Shown here piece after piece: positions 20,549 to 34,015 of a stretch of DNA of 64,000 nucleotides (positions are counted from its first letter, which is position 1; each line of letters starts with the position of its first letter). The position numbers and the translations under genes were made by a program. Source of the stretch: Siphonodentalium dalli (lineage: Eukaryota; Mollusca; Scaphopoda; Gadilida; Siphonodentaliidae); the NCBI GenBank assembly GCA_032622095.1, contig CP136061.1, positions 258,698,077-258,762,076 on the forward strand. The letters are read 5' to 3'. The notes under the pieces are model-generated. The model made no database searches and was not told the origin of the DNA. It worked only from the letters and a program-made list of their open reading frames with translations.

Positions 20549-22448
20549 TCTATACTATATATTTTGAGACTTCCGTATATATGTGTGTGTGTACTTTATA
20601 GAATCGAAAACGGCTGGCTCGATTGAGTTCAAACTTCCCATCTAAGGGTAAAAACCCACGAACATCGTAGTTGTCGCGTTTTGGAGAAGCTATGAGCACC
20701 CTTTATCCACTCCCAAATCACCGCAAAGGCACGGCGGGGGTTAATCAAGTGATAATTTAATGAGCGTTTGTTTTTGACGCATCGCTATAAAGAGCGTCTG
20801 TTTACCATTCAACGTTATTAGCATCTGCAGAGAGATATACGGGAACAATAATTTTGAGTGGTTTCCTATGCGGGGAGATTTATTGGATGCCATAGTACTC
20901 TCACAACATCATTGTTATAGTATGTATGACACTTAGGTCACGGCTTGGGGGGGGGGTAGGTAGTGTGGATATAGGCATAATGCTTCTCAGAAATCCCGGT
21001 TACAAACCAACACTCACAATTTCGTCTTTTGCATCAGATACCAACATCTCGACCGATCGGGACAAAACTTGGTACGTGAGTGTAGTTTGACCAGGTGGCC
21101 GTCGTTGTCGTATTGGCGAGCCCGTGCGACGCCCGTGCAGCGCATGCGCAGACGAGATCTCGGAAACGGGTGGAGCTATCGACTTGAAATTTGGTATGTG
21201 AATGTATTTTGCCCCGGATACGAATTTTATCGGGTCGCCGAGCCTGTGCGACGCCAACTTCGCGCATGCGCAGACCAGATCTCGGAAACGGGTGGAGCTA
21301 CCGACTTGAAATTTGGATATTGAATAGCCCGGACAACGTCGGGCTCAACAATTTTTCATCGGGTCAGTTCTTTCCGCCCGCTGTACCTTAAATCTTTTAG
21401 GAACGGGTACCATAATTTCTCTTGATTAAAAAGGCACAATTAACTCGTTGAAAAGCCAAAAAAATGTCATGTTTCTGACCAACGCCGCCAGTGGCGGGCT
21501 AACCTGCTATCTTGTCTATATATATATTTTGAGACTACCGTATATATGTATATATATAAATGTGTGTGTGGGCACTTCATAGAATCGAAAACGCGTGTAC
21601 TGATTGAGCTCAAACTTCCTATGTAAGTGTAAAATCCCACCGACACCGCCGTGGTCGCGTTTCGGAGAAGCTCAGAGCAACCGTTCTCCGTCTCAGTCAC
21701 AAAAAACGGCACTGCGGTGATTAAGACATCAACGATCTTTATATTGACCTTATACGGAGGTGTTAACAATCAACGCTCTTTATTGCAATGGACGTGGCTA
21801 AACGACTGACCACATGCGTCCGAAATACGGATGCGGACGAAATGCAATTATAGCTCGAAATATTATGCAGAGGGATTTCACGACGGGATTAATTGAATGT
21901 CCGCTCTGAAATTTAGGACGGGGAGGACGGGTACCATGAATTAACTCATTGAAAAACAAAGAAAGCGTTATCTCGGAAACGGGTGGAGCTATCGACTTGA
22001 AATTTGCTATGTGAATGTATCTTGCCCCGGATACAAAATCTATCGGGTCGCCGAGCCCGTGCGACGCCAGCTTCGCGTATGCGCAGACGAGATCTCGGAA
22101 ACGGGTGAAGCTATCTACTTGACATTTGGTATGTGAATGTATCTTGCCCCGGGTACGAATTTTATCGGGTCGCCGAGCCCGTGCGACGCCCGTGCAGCGC
22201 GTGCGCAGACGAGATCTCGGAAACGGGTGGAGCTATCGACTTGAAATTTGATATGTGAATGTATCTTGCCCCGGATACGAATTTTATCGGGTCGCCGAGC
22301 CCGTGCGACGCAAGCTTCGCGCATGCGCAGACCATATCTCGGAAACGGGTGGAGCTATCGACTTGAAATTTGGTTAAATTTAAAAAATGTCATGTTTCTG
22401 AAACAAAGCCATGAGACGAATGCCGCCGGTGGCGGGCTAACCTGCTAG
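20549..22448 (+). mobile_element. Helitron satellite unit 2 (1900 bp, short form)
   Basis: As unit 1 but with a single CAATGGACGTGGCTAAACGA segment and the short-form mark CCATATCTCGG near the 3' end. It has a private CCCGCTGTACC change at about 21378. Confidence 0.85.
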
Positions 22449-24351
22449 TCTATACTATATATTTTGAGACTTCCGTATATATGTGTGTGTGTACTTTATA
22501 GAATCGAAAACGGCTGGCTCGATTGAGTTCAAACTTCCCATCTAAGGGTAAAAACCCACGAACACCGTAGTTGTCGCGTTTTGGAGAAGCTATGAGCACC
22601 CTTTATCCACTCCCAAATCACCGCAAAGGCACGGCGGGGGTTAATCAAGTGATAATTTAATGAGCGTTTGTTTTTGACGCATCGCTATAAAGAGCGTCTG
22701 TTTACCATTCAACGTTATTAGCATCTGCAGAGAGATATACGGGAACAATAATTTTGAGTGGTTTCCTATGCGGGGAGATTTATTGGATGCCATAGTACTC
22801 TTACAACATCATTGTTATAGTATGTATGACACTTAGGTCACGGCTTAGGGGGGCGGGGGTAGGTAGTGTGGATATAGGCATAATGCTTCTCAGAAATCCC
22901 GGTTACAAACCAACACTCACAATTTCGTCTTTTGCATCAGATACCAACATCTCGACCGATCGGGACAAAACTTGGTATGTGAGTGTAGTTTGACCAGGTG
23001 GCCGTCGTTGTCGTATTGGCGAGCCCGTGCGACGCCCGTGCAGCGCATGCGCAGACGAGATCTCGGAAACGGGTGGAGCTATCGACTTGAAATTTGGTAT
23101 GTGAATGTATTTTGCCCCGGATACGAATTTTATCGGGTCGCCGAGCCCGTGCGACGCCAACTTCGCGCATGCGCAGACCAGATCTCGGAAACGGGTGGAG
23201 CTACCGACTTGAAATTTGGATATTGAATAGCCCGGACAACGTCGGGCTCAACAATTTTTCATCGGGTCAGTTCTTTCCGCCCGATGTACCTTAAATCTTT
23301 TAGTAACGGGTACCATAATTTCTCTTGATTAAAAAGGCACAATTAACTCGTTGAAAAGCCAAAAAAATGTCATGTTTCTGACCAACGCCGCCAGTGGCGG
23401 GCTAACCTGCTATCTTGTCTATATATATATTTTGAGACTTCCGTATATATGTATATATATATATGTGTGTGTGGGCACTTCATAGAATCGAAAACGCGTG
23501 TACTGATTGAGCTCAAACTTCCTATGTAAGTGTAAAATCCCACCGACACCGCCGTGGTCGCGTTTCGGAGAAGCTCAGAGCAACCGTTCTCCGTCTCAGT
23601 CACAAAAAACGGCACTGCGGTGATTAAGACATCAACGATCTTTATATTGACCTTATACGGAGGTGTTAACAATCAACGCTCTTTATTGCAATGGACGTGG
23701 CTAAACGACTGACCACATGCGTCCGAAATACGGATGCGGACGAAATGCAATTATAGCTCGAAATATTATGCAGAGGGATTTCACGACGGGATTAATTGAA
23801 TGTCCGCTCTGAAATTTAGGACGGGGAGGACGGGTACCATGAATTAACTCATTGAAAAACAAAGAAAGCGTTATCTCGGAAACGGGTGGAGCTATCGACT
23901 TGAAATTTGCTATGTGAATGTATCTTGCCCCGGATACAAAATCTATCGGGTCGCCGAGCCCGTGCGACGCCAGCTTCGCGCATGCGCAGACGAGATCTCG
24001 GAAACGGGTGAAGCTATCTACTTGACATTTGGTATGTGAATGTATCTTGCCCCGGGTACGAGTTTTATCGGGTCGCCGAGCCCATGCGACGCCCGTGCAG
24101 AGCGTGCGCAGACGAGATCTCGGAAACGGGTGGAGCTATCGACTTGAAATTTGATATGTGAATGTATCTTGCCCCGGATACGAATTTTATCGGGTCGCCG
24201 AGCCCGTGCGACGCAAGCTTCGCGCATGCGCAGACCATATCTCGGAAACGGGTGGAGCTATCGACTTGAAATTTGGTTAAATTTAAAAAATGTCATGTTT
24301 CTGAAACAAAGCCATGAGACGAATGCCGCCGGTGGCGGGCTAACCTGCTAG
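22449..24351 (+). mobile_element. Helitron satellite unit 3 (1903 bp, short form)
   Basis: Short form. The poly-G tract is interrupted by C (about 22848-22859). Private changes include GTAACGGGTACC near 23304 and a GTGCAGAGCG sub-repeat near 24095. Confidence 0.85.
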
Positions 24352-26306
24352 TCTATACTATATATTTTGAGACTTCCGTATATATGTGTGTGTGTACTTT
24401 ATAGAATCGAAAACGGCTGGCTCGATTGAGTTCAAACTTCCCATCTAAGGGTAAAAACCCACGAACACCGTAGTTGTCGCGTTTTGGAGAAGCTATGAGC
24501 ACCCTTTATCCACTCCCAAATCACCGCAAAGGCACGGCGGGGGTTAATCAAGTGATAATTTAATGAGCCTTTGTTTTTGACGCATCGCTATAAAGAGCGT
24601 CTGTTTACCATTCAACGTTATTAGCATCTGCAGAGAGATATACGGGAACAATAATTTTGAGTGGTTTCCTATGCGGGGAGATTTATTGGATGCCATAGTA
24701 CTCTCACAACATCATTGTTATAGTATGTATGACACTTAGGTCACGGCTTAGGGGGGGGGTAGGTAGTGTGGATATAGGCATAATGCTTCTCAGAAATCCC
24801 GGTTACAAACCAACACTCACAATTTCGTCTTTTGCATCAGATACCAACATCTCGACCGATCGGGACAAAACTTGGTACGTGAGTGTAGTTTGACCAGGTG
24901 GCCGTCGTTGTCGTATTGGCGAGCCCGTGCGACACCCGTGCAGCGCATGCGCAGACGAGATCTCGGAAACGGGTGGAGCTATCGACTTGAAATTTGGTAT
25001 GTGAATGTATTTTGCCCCGGATACGAATTTTATCGGGTCGCCGAGCCCGTGCGACGCCAACTTCGCGCATGCGCAGACCAGTTCTCGGAAACGGGTGGAG
25101 CTACCGACTTGAAATTTGGATATTGAATAGCCCGGACAACGTCGGGCTCAACAATTTTTCATCGGGTCAGTTCTTTCCGCCCGATGTACCTTAAATCTTT
25201 TAGGAACGGGTACCATAATTTCTCTTGATTAAAAAGGCACAATTAACTCGTTGAAAAGCCAAAAAAATGTCATGTTTCTGACCAACGCCGCCAGTGGCGG
25301 GCTAACCTGCTATCTTGTCTATATATATATTTTGAGACTTCCGTATATATGTATATATATATATGTGTGTGTAGGCACTTCATAGAATCGAAAACGCGTG
25401 TACAGATTGAGCTCAAACTTCCTATGTAAGTGTAAAATCCCACCGACACCGCCGTGGTCGCGTTTCGGAGAAGCTCAGAGCAACCGTTCTCCGTCTCAGT
25501 CACAAAAAACGGCACTGCGGTGATTAAGACATCAACGATCTTTATATTGACCTTATACGGAGGTGTTAACAATCAACGCTCTTTATTGCAATGGACGTGG
25601 CTAAACGACTGACCCCATGCTTCCGAAATACGGATGTGGATTCCAATGGACGTGGCTAAACGACTGACCACATGCGTCCGAAATACGGATGCGGACGAAA
25701 TGCAATTATAGCTCGAAATATTATGCAGAGGGATTTCACGACGGGATTAATTGAATGTCCGCTCTGAAATTTAGGACGGGGAGGACGGGTACCATGAATT
25801 AACTCATTGAAAAACAAAGAAAGCGTTATCTCGGAAACGGGTGGAGCTATCGACTTGAAATTTGCTATGTGAATGTATCTTGCCCCGGATACAAAATCTA
25901 TCGGGTCGACGAGCCCGTGCGACGCCAGCTTCGCGCATGCGCAGACGAGATCTCGGAAACGGGTGAAGCTATCTACTTGACATTTGGTATGTGAATGTAT
26001 CTTGCCCCAGGTACGAATTTTATCGGGTCGCCGAGCCCGTGCGACGCCCGTGCAGCGCGTGCGCAGACGAGATCTCGGAAACGGGTGGAGCTATCGACTT
26101 GAAATTTGATATGTGAATGTATCTTGCCCCGGATACGAATTTTATCGGGTCGCCGAGCCCGTGCGACGCAAGCTTCGCGCATGCGCAGACCATATTTCGG
26201 AAACGGGTGGAGCTATCGACTTGAAATTTGGTTAAATTAAAAAAATGTCATGTTTCTGAAACAAAGCCATGAGACGAATGCCGCCGGTGGCGGGCTAACC
26301 TGCTAG
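24352..26306 (+). mobile_element. Helitron satellite unit 4 (1955 bp, long form)
   Basis: Long form with CATGCTTCCGAAATACGG inside the 55-bp duplication, GGGTCGACGAGCCC in beta and CCATATTTCGG at the end. These marks recur in unit 6. Confidence 0.85.
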
Positions 26307-28207
26307 TCTATACTATATATTTTGAGACTTCCGTATATATGTGTGTGTGTACTTTATAGAATCGAAAACGGCTGGCTCGATTGAGTTCAAACTTCCCATC
26401 TAAGGGTAAAAACCCACGAACACCGTAGTTGTCGCGTTTCGGAGAAGCTATGAGCACCCTTTATCCACTCCCAAATCACCGCAAAGGCACGGCGGGGGTT
26501 AATCAAGTGATAATTTAATGAGCGTTTGTTTTTGACGCATCGCTATAAAGAGCGTCTGTTTACCATTCAACGTTATTAGCATCTGCAGAGAGATATACGG
26601 GAACAATAATTTTGAGTGGTTTCCTATGCGGGGAGATTTATTGGATGCCATAGTACTCTCACAACATCATTGTTATAGTATGTATGACACTTAGGTCACG
26701 GCTTAGGGGGGGGGGTAGGTAGTGTGGATATAGGCATAATGCTTCTCAGAAATCCCGGTTACAAACCAACACTCACAATTTCGTCTTTTGCATCAGATAC
26801 CAACATCTCGACCGATCGGGACAAAACTTGGTACGTGAGTGTAGTTTGACCAGGTGGCCGTCGTTGTCGTATTGGCGAGCCCGTGCGACGCCCGTGCAGC
26901 GCATGCGCAGACGAGATCTCGGAAACGGGTGGAGCTATCGACTTGAAATTTGGTATGTGAATGTATTTTGCCCCGGATACGAATTTTATCGGGTCGCCGA
27001 GCCCGTGCGACGCCAACTTCGCGCATGCGCAGACCAGATCTCGGAAACGGGTGGAGCTACCGACTTGAAATTTGGATATTGAATAGCCCGGACAACGTCG
27101 GGCTCAACAATTTTTCATCGGGTCAGTTCTTTCCGCCCGATGTACCTTAAATCTTTTAGGAACGGGTACCATAATTTCTCTTGATTAAAAAGGCACAATT
27201 AACTCGTTGAAAAGCCAAAAAAATGTCATGTTTCTGACCAACGCCGCCAGTGGCGGGCTAACCTGCTATCTTGTCTATATATATATTTTGAGACTTCCGT
27301 ATATATGTATATATATATATGTGTGTGTGGGCACTTCATAGAATCGAAAACGCGTGTACTGATTGAGCTCAAACTTCCTATGTAAGTGTAAAATCCCACC
27401 GACACCGCCGTGGTCGCGTTTCGGAGAAGCTCAGAGCAACCGTTCTCCGTCTCAGTCACAAAAAACGGCACTGCGGTGATTAAGACATCAACGATCTTTA
27501 TATTGACCTTATACGGAGGTGTTAACAATCAACGCTCTTTATTGCAATGGACGTGGCTAAACGACTGACCACATGCGTCCGAAATACGGATGCGGACGAA
27601 ATGCAATTATAGCTCGAAATATTATGCAGAGGGATTTCACGACGGGATTAATTGAATGTCCGCTCTGAAATTTAGGACGGGGAGGACGGGTACCATGAAT
27701 TAACTCATTGAAAAACAAAGAAAGCGTTATCTCGGAAACGGGTGGAGCTATCGACTTGAAATTTGCTATGTGAATGTATCTTGCCCCGGATACAAAATCT
27801 ATCGGGTCGCCGAGCCCGTGCGACGCCAGCTTCGCGCATGCGCAGACGAGATCTCGGAAACGGGTGAAGCTATCTACTTGACATTTGGTATGTGAATGTA
27901 TCTTGCCCCGGGTACGAATTTTATCGGGTCGCCGAGCCCGTGCGACGCCCGTGCAGCGCGTGCGCAGACGAGATCTCGGAAACGGGTGGAGCTATCGACT
28001 TGAAATTTGATATGTGAATGTATCTTGCCCCGGATACGAATTTTATCGGGTCGCCGAGCCCGTGCGACGCAAGCTTCGCGCATGCGCAGACCATATCTCG
28101 GAAACGGGTGGAGCTATCGACTTGAAATTTGGTTAAATTTAAAAAATGTCATGTTTCTGAAACAAAGCCATGAGACGAATGCCGCCGGTGGCGGGCTAAC
28201 ATGCTAG
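26307..28207 (+). mobile_element. Helitron satellite unit 5 (1901 bp, short form)
   Basis: Short form, first half of a 3.85-kb dimer. Marks are GTCGCGTTTCGGAGAAGCTATG in alpha and ACATGCTAG instead of ACCTGCTAG at the 3' end. Confidence 0.85.
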
Positions 28208-30161
28208 TCTATACTATATATTTTGAGACTTCCGTATATATGTGTGTGTGTACTTTATAGAATCGAAAACGGCTGGCTCGATTGAGTTCAAACTTCCCAT
28301 CTAAGGGTAAAAACCCACGAACACCGTAGTTGTCGCGCTTTGGAGAAGCTATGAGCACCCTTTATCCACTCCCAAATCACCGCAAAGGCACGGCGGGGGT
28401 TAATCAAGTGATAATTTAATGAGCGTTTGTTTTTGACGCATCGCTATAAAGAGCGTCTGTTTACCATTCAACGTTATTAGCATCTGCAGAGAGATATACG
28501 GGAACAATAATTTTGAGTGGTTTCCTATGCGGGGAGATTTATTGGATGCCATAGTACTCTTACAACATCATTGTTATAGTATGTATGACACTTAGGTCAC
28601 GGCTTAGGGAGGGGTAGGTAGTGTGGATATAGGCATAATGCTTCTCAGAAATCCCGGTTACAAACCAACACTCACAATTTCGTCTTTTGCATCAGATACC
28701 AACATCTCGACCGATCGGGACAAGACTTGGTACGTGAGTGTAGTTTGACCAGGTGGCCGTCGTTGTCGTATTGGCGAGCCCGTGCAACGCCCGTGCAGCG
28801 CATGCGCAGACGAGATCTCGGAAACGGGTGGAGCTATCGACTTGAAATTTGGTATGTGAATGTATTTTGCCCCGGATACGAATTTTATCGGGTCGCCGAG
28901 CCCGTGCGACGCCAACTTCGCGCATGCGCAGACCAGATCTCGGAAACGGGTGGATCTACCGACTTGAAATTTGGATATTGAATAGCCCGGACAACGTCGG
29001 GCTCAACAATTTTTCATCGGGTCAGTTCTTTCCGCCCGATGTACCTTAAATCTTTTAGGAACGGGTACCATAATTTCTCTTGATTAAAAAGGCACAATTA
29101 ACTCGTTGAAAAGCCAAAAAAATGTCATGTTTCTGACCAACGCCGCCAGTGGCGGGCTAACCTGCTATCTTGTCTATATATATATTTTGAGACTTCCGTA
29201 TATATGTATATATATATATGTGTGTGTAGGCACTTCATAGAATCGAAAACGCGTGTACAGATTGAGCTCAAACTTCCTATGTAAGTGTAAAATCCCACCG
29301 ACACCGCCGTGGTCGCGTTTCGGAGAAGCTCAGAGCAACCGTTCTCCGTCTCAGTCACAAAAAACGGCACTGCGGTGATTAAGACATCAACGATCTTTAT
29401 ATTGACCTTATACGGAGGTGTTAACAATCAACGCTCTTTATTGCAATGGACGTGGCTAAACGACTGACCCCATGCTTCCGAAATACGGATGTGGATTCCA
29501 ATGGACGTGGCTAAACGACTGACCACATGCGTCCGAAATACGGATGCGGACGAAATGCAATTATAGCTCGAAATATTATGCAGAGGGATTTCACGACGGG
29601 ATTAATTGAATGTCCGCTCTGAAATTTAGGACGGGGAGGACGGGTACCATGAATTAACTCATTGAAAAACAAAGAAAGCGTTATCTCGGAAACGGGTGGA
29701 GCTATCGACTTGAAATTTGCTATGTGAATGTATCTTGCCCCGGATACAAAATCTATCGGGTCGACGAGCCCGTGCGACGCCAGCTTCGCGCATGCGCAGA
29801 CGAGATCTCGGAAACGGGTGAAGCTATCTACTTGACATTTGGTATGTGAATGTATCTTGCCCCAGGTACGAATTTTATCGGGTCGCCGAGCCCGTGCGAC
29901 GCCCGTGCAGCGCGTGCGCAGACGAGATCTCGGAAACGGGTGGAGCTATCGACTTGAAATTTGATATGTGAATGTATCTTGCCCCGGATACGAATTTTAT
30001 CGGGTCGCCGAGCCCGTGCGACGCAAGCTTCGCGCATGCGCAGACCATATTTCGGAAACGGGTGGAGCTATCGACTTGAAATTTGGTTAAATTAAAAAAA
30101 TGTCATGTTTCTGAAACAAAGCCATGAGACGAATGCCGCCGGTGGCGGGCTAACCTGCTAG
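28208..30161 (+). mobile_element. Helitron satellite unit 6 (1954 bp, long form)
   Basis: Long form, second half of the dimer. Marks are GTCGCGCTTTGG, a broken poly-G tract (TTAGGGAGGGGTAGG), GGGACAAGACTTGG, GTGCAACGCCCG and GGTGGATCTACC. Confidence 0.85.
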
Positions 30162-32061
30162 TCTATACTATATATTTTGAGACTTCCGTATATATGTGTG
30201 TGTGTACTTTATAGAATCGAAAACGGCTGGCTCGATTGAGTTCAAACTTCCCATCTAAGGGTAAAAACCCACGAACACCGTAGTTGTCGCGTTTCGGAGA
30301 AGCTATGAGCACCCTTTATCCACTCCCAAATCACCGCAAAGGCACGGCGGGGGTTAATCAAGTGATAATTTAATGAGCGTTTGTTTTTGACGCATCGCTA
30401 TAAAGAGCGTCTGTTTACCATTCAACGTTATTAGCATCTGCAGAGAGATATACGGGAACAATAATTTTGAGTGGTTTCCTATGCGGGGAGATTTATTGGA
30501 TGCCATAGTACTCTCACAACATCATTGTTATAGTATGTATGACACTTAGGTCACGGCTTAGGGGGGGGGTAGGTAGTGTGGATATAGGCATAATGCTTCT
30601 CAGAAATCCCGGTTACAAACCAACACTCACAATTTCGTCTTTTGCATCAGATACCAACATCTCGACCGATCGGGACAAAACTTGGTACGTGAGTGTAGTT
30701 TGACCAGGTGGCCGTTGTTGTCGTATTGGCGAGCCCGTGCGACGCCCGTGCAGCGCATGCGCAGACGAGATCTCGGAAACGGGTGGAGCTATCGACTTGA
30801 AATTTGGTATGTGAATGTATTTTGCCCCGGATACGAATTTTATCGGGTCGCCGAGCCCGTGCGACGCCAACTTCGCGCATGCGCAGACCAGATCTCGGAA
30901 ACGGGTGGAGCTACCGACTTGAAATTTGGATATTGAATAGCCCGGACAACGTCGGGCTCAACAATTTTTCATCGGGTCAGTTCTTTCCGCCCGATGTACC
31001 TTAAATCTTTTAGGAACGGGTACCATAATTTCTCTTGATTAAAAAGGCACAATTAACTCGTTGAAAAGCCAAAAAAATGTCATGTTTCTGACCAACGCCG
31101 CCAGTGGCGGGCTAACCTGCTATCTTGTCTATATATATATTTTGAGACTTCCGTATATATGTATATATATATATGTGTGTGTGGGCACTTCATAGAATCG
31201 AAAACGCGTGTACTGATTGAGCTCAAACTTCCTATGTAAGTGTAAAATCCCACCGACACCGCCGTGGTCGCGTTTCGGAGAAGCTCAGAGCAACCGTTCT
31301 CCGTCTCAGTCACAAAAAACGGCACTGCGGTGATTAAGACATCAACGATCTTTATATTGACCTTATACGGAGGTGTTAACAATCAACGCTCTTTATTGCA
31401 ATGGACGTGGCTAAACGACTGACCACATGCGTCCGAAATACGGATGCGGACGAAATGCAATTATAGCTCGAAATATTATGCAGAGGGATTTCACGACGGG
31501 ATTAATTGAATGTCCGCTCTGAAATTTAGGACGGGGAGGACGGGTACCATGAATTAACTCATTGAAAAACAAAGAAAGCGTTATCTCGGAAACGGGTGGA
31601 GCTATCGACTTGAAATTTGCTATGTGAATGTATCTTGCCCCGGATACAAAATCTATCGGGTCGCCGAGCCCGTGCGACGCCAGCTTCGCGCATGCGCAGA
31701 CGAGATCTCGGAAACGGGTGAAGCTATCTACTTGACATTTGGTATGTGAATGTATCTTGCCCCGGGTACGAATTTTATCGGGTCGCCGAGCCCGTGCGAC
31801 GCCCGTGCAGCGCGTGCGCAGACGAGATCTCGGAAACGGGTGGAGCTATCGACTTGAAATTTGATATGTGAATGTATCTTGCCCCGGATACGAATTTTAT
31901 CGGGTCGCCGAGCCCGTGCGACGCAAGCTTCGCGCATGCGCAGACCATATCTCGGAAACGGGTGGAGCTATCGACTTGAAATTTGGTTAAATTTAAAAAA
32001 TGTCATGTTTCTGAAACAAAGCCATGAGACGAATGCCGCCGGTGGCGGGCTAACATGCTAG
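30162..32061 (+). mobile_element. Helitron satellite unit 7 (1900 bp, short form)
   Basis: Carries the unit 5 marks, including ACATGCTAG, so it is the same position of a duplicated dimer. Private change GGCCGTTGTTGTCG near 30713. Confidence 0.85.
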
Positions 32062-34015
32062 TCTATACTATATATTTTGAGACTTCCGTATATATGTGTG
32101 TGTGTACTTTATAGAATCGAAAACGGCTGGCTCGATTGAGTTCAAACTTCCCATCTAAGGGTAAAAACCCACGAACACCGTAGTTGTCGCGCTTTGGAGA
32201 AGCTATGAGCACCCTTTATCCACTCCCAAATCACCGCAAAGGCACGGCGGGGGTTAATCAAGTGATAATTTAATGAGCGTTTGTTTTTGACGCATCGCTA
32301 TAAAGAGCGTCTGTTTACCATTCAACGTTATTAGCATCTGCAGAGAGATATACGGGAACAATAATTTTGAGTGGTTTCCTATGCGGGGAGATTTATTGGA
32401 TGCCATAGTACTCTTACAACATCATTGTTATAGTATGTATGACACTTAGGTCACGGCTTAGGGAGGGGTAGGTAGTGTGGATATAGGCATAATGCTTCTC
32501 AGAAATCCCGGTTACAAACCAACACTCACAATTTCGTCTTTTGCATCAGATACCAACATCTCGACCGATCGGGACAAGACTTGGTACGTGAGTGTAGTTT
32601 GACCAGGTGGCCGTCGTTGTCGTATTGGCGAGCCCGTGCAACGCCCGTGCAGCGCATGCGCAGACGAGATCTCGGAAACGGGTGGAGCTATCGACTTGAA
32701 ATTTGGTATGTGAATGTATTTTGCCCCGGATACGAATTTTATCGGGTCGCCGAGCCCGTGCGACGCCAACTTCGCGCATGCGCAGACCAGATCTCGGAAA
32801 CGGGTGGATCTACCGACTTGAAATTTGGATATTGAATAGCCCGGACAACGTCGGGCTCAACAATTTTTCATCGGGTCAGTTCTTTCCGCCCGATGTACCT
32901 TAAATCTTTTAGGAACGGGTACCATAATTTCTCTTGATTAAAAAGGCACAATTAACTCGTTGAAAAGCCAAAAAAATGTCATGTTTCTGACCAACGCCGC
33001 CAGTGGCGGGCTAACCTGCTATCTTGTCTATATATATATTTTGAGACTTCCGTATATATGTATATATATATATGTGTGTGTAGGCACTTCATAGAATCGA
33101 AAACGCGTGTACAGATTGAGCTCAAACTTCCTATGTAAGTGTAAAATCCCACCGACACCGCCGTGGTCGCGTTTCGGAGAAGCTCAGAGCAACCGTTCTC
33201 CGTCTCAGTCACAAAAAACGGCACTGCGGTGATTAAGACATCAACGATCTTTATATTGACCTTATACGGAGGTGTTAACAGTCAACGCTCTTTATTGCAA
33301 TGGACGTGGCTAAACGACTGACCCCATGCATCCGAAATACGGATGTGGATTCCAATGGACGTGGCTAAACGACTGACCACATGCGTCCGAAATACGGATG
33401 CGGACGAAATGCAATTATAGCTCGAAATATTATGCAGAGGGATTTCACGACGGGATTAATTGAATGTCCGCTCTGAAATTTAGGACGGGGAGGACGGGTA
33501 CCATGAATTAACTCATTGAAAAACAAAGAAAGCGTTATCTCGGAAACGGGTGGAGCTATCGACTTGAAATTTGCTATGTGAATGTATCTTGCCCCGGATA
33601 CAAAATCTATCGGGTCGCCGAGCCCGTGCGACGCCAGCTTCGCGCATGCGCAGACGAGATCTCGGAAACGGGTGAAGCTATCTACTTGACATTTGGTATG
33701 TGAATGTATCTTGCCCCAGGTACGAATTTTATCGGGTCGCCGAGCCCGTGCGACGCCCGTGCAGCGCGTGCGCAGACGAGATCTCGGAAACGGGTGGAGC
33801 TATCGACTTGAAATTTGATATGTGAATGTATCTTGCCCCGGATACGAATTTTATCGGGTCGCCGAGCCCGTGCGACGCAAGCTTCGCGCATGCGCAGACC
33901 ATATTTCGGAAACGGGTGGAGCTATCGACTTGAAATTTGGTTAAATTAAAAAAATGTCATGTTTCTGAAACAAAGCCATGAGACGAATGCCGCCGGTGGC
34001 GGGCTAACCTGCTAG
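32062..34015 (+). mobile_element. Helitron satellite unit 8 (1954 bp, long form)
   Basis: Carries all the unit 6 marks in alpha. It differs slightly in beta (CATGCATCCG instead of CATGCTTCCG, and GTTAACAGTCAACG). Confidence 0.85.
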
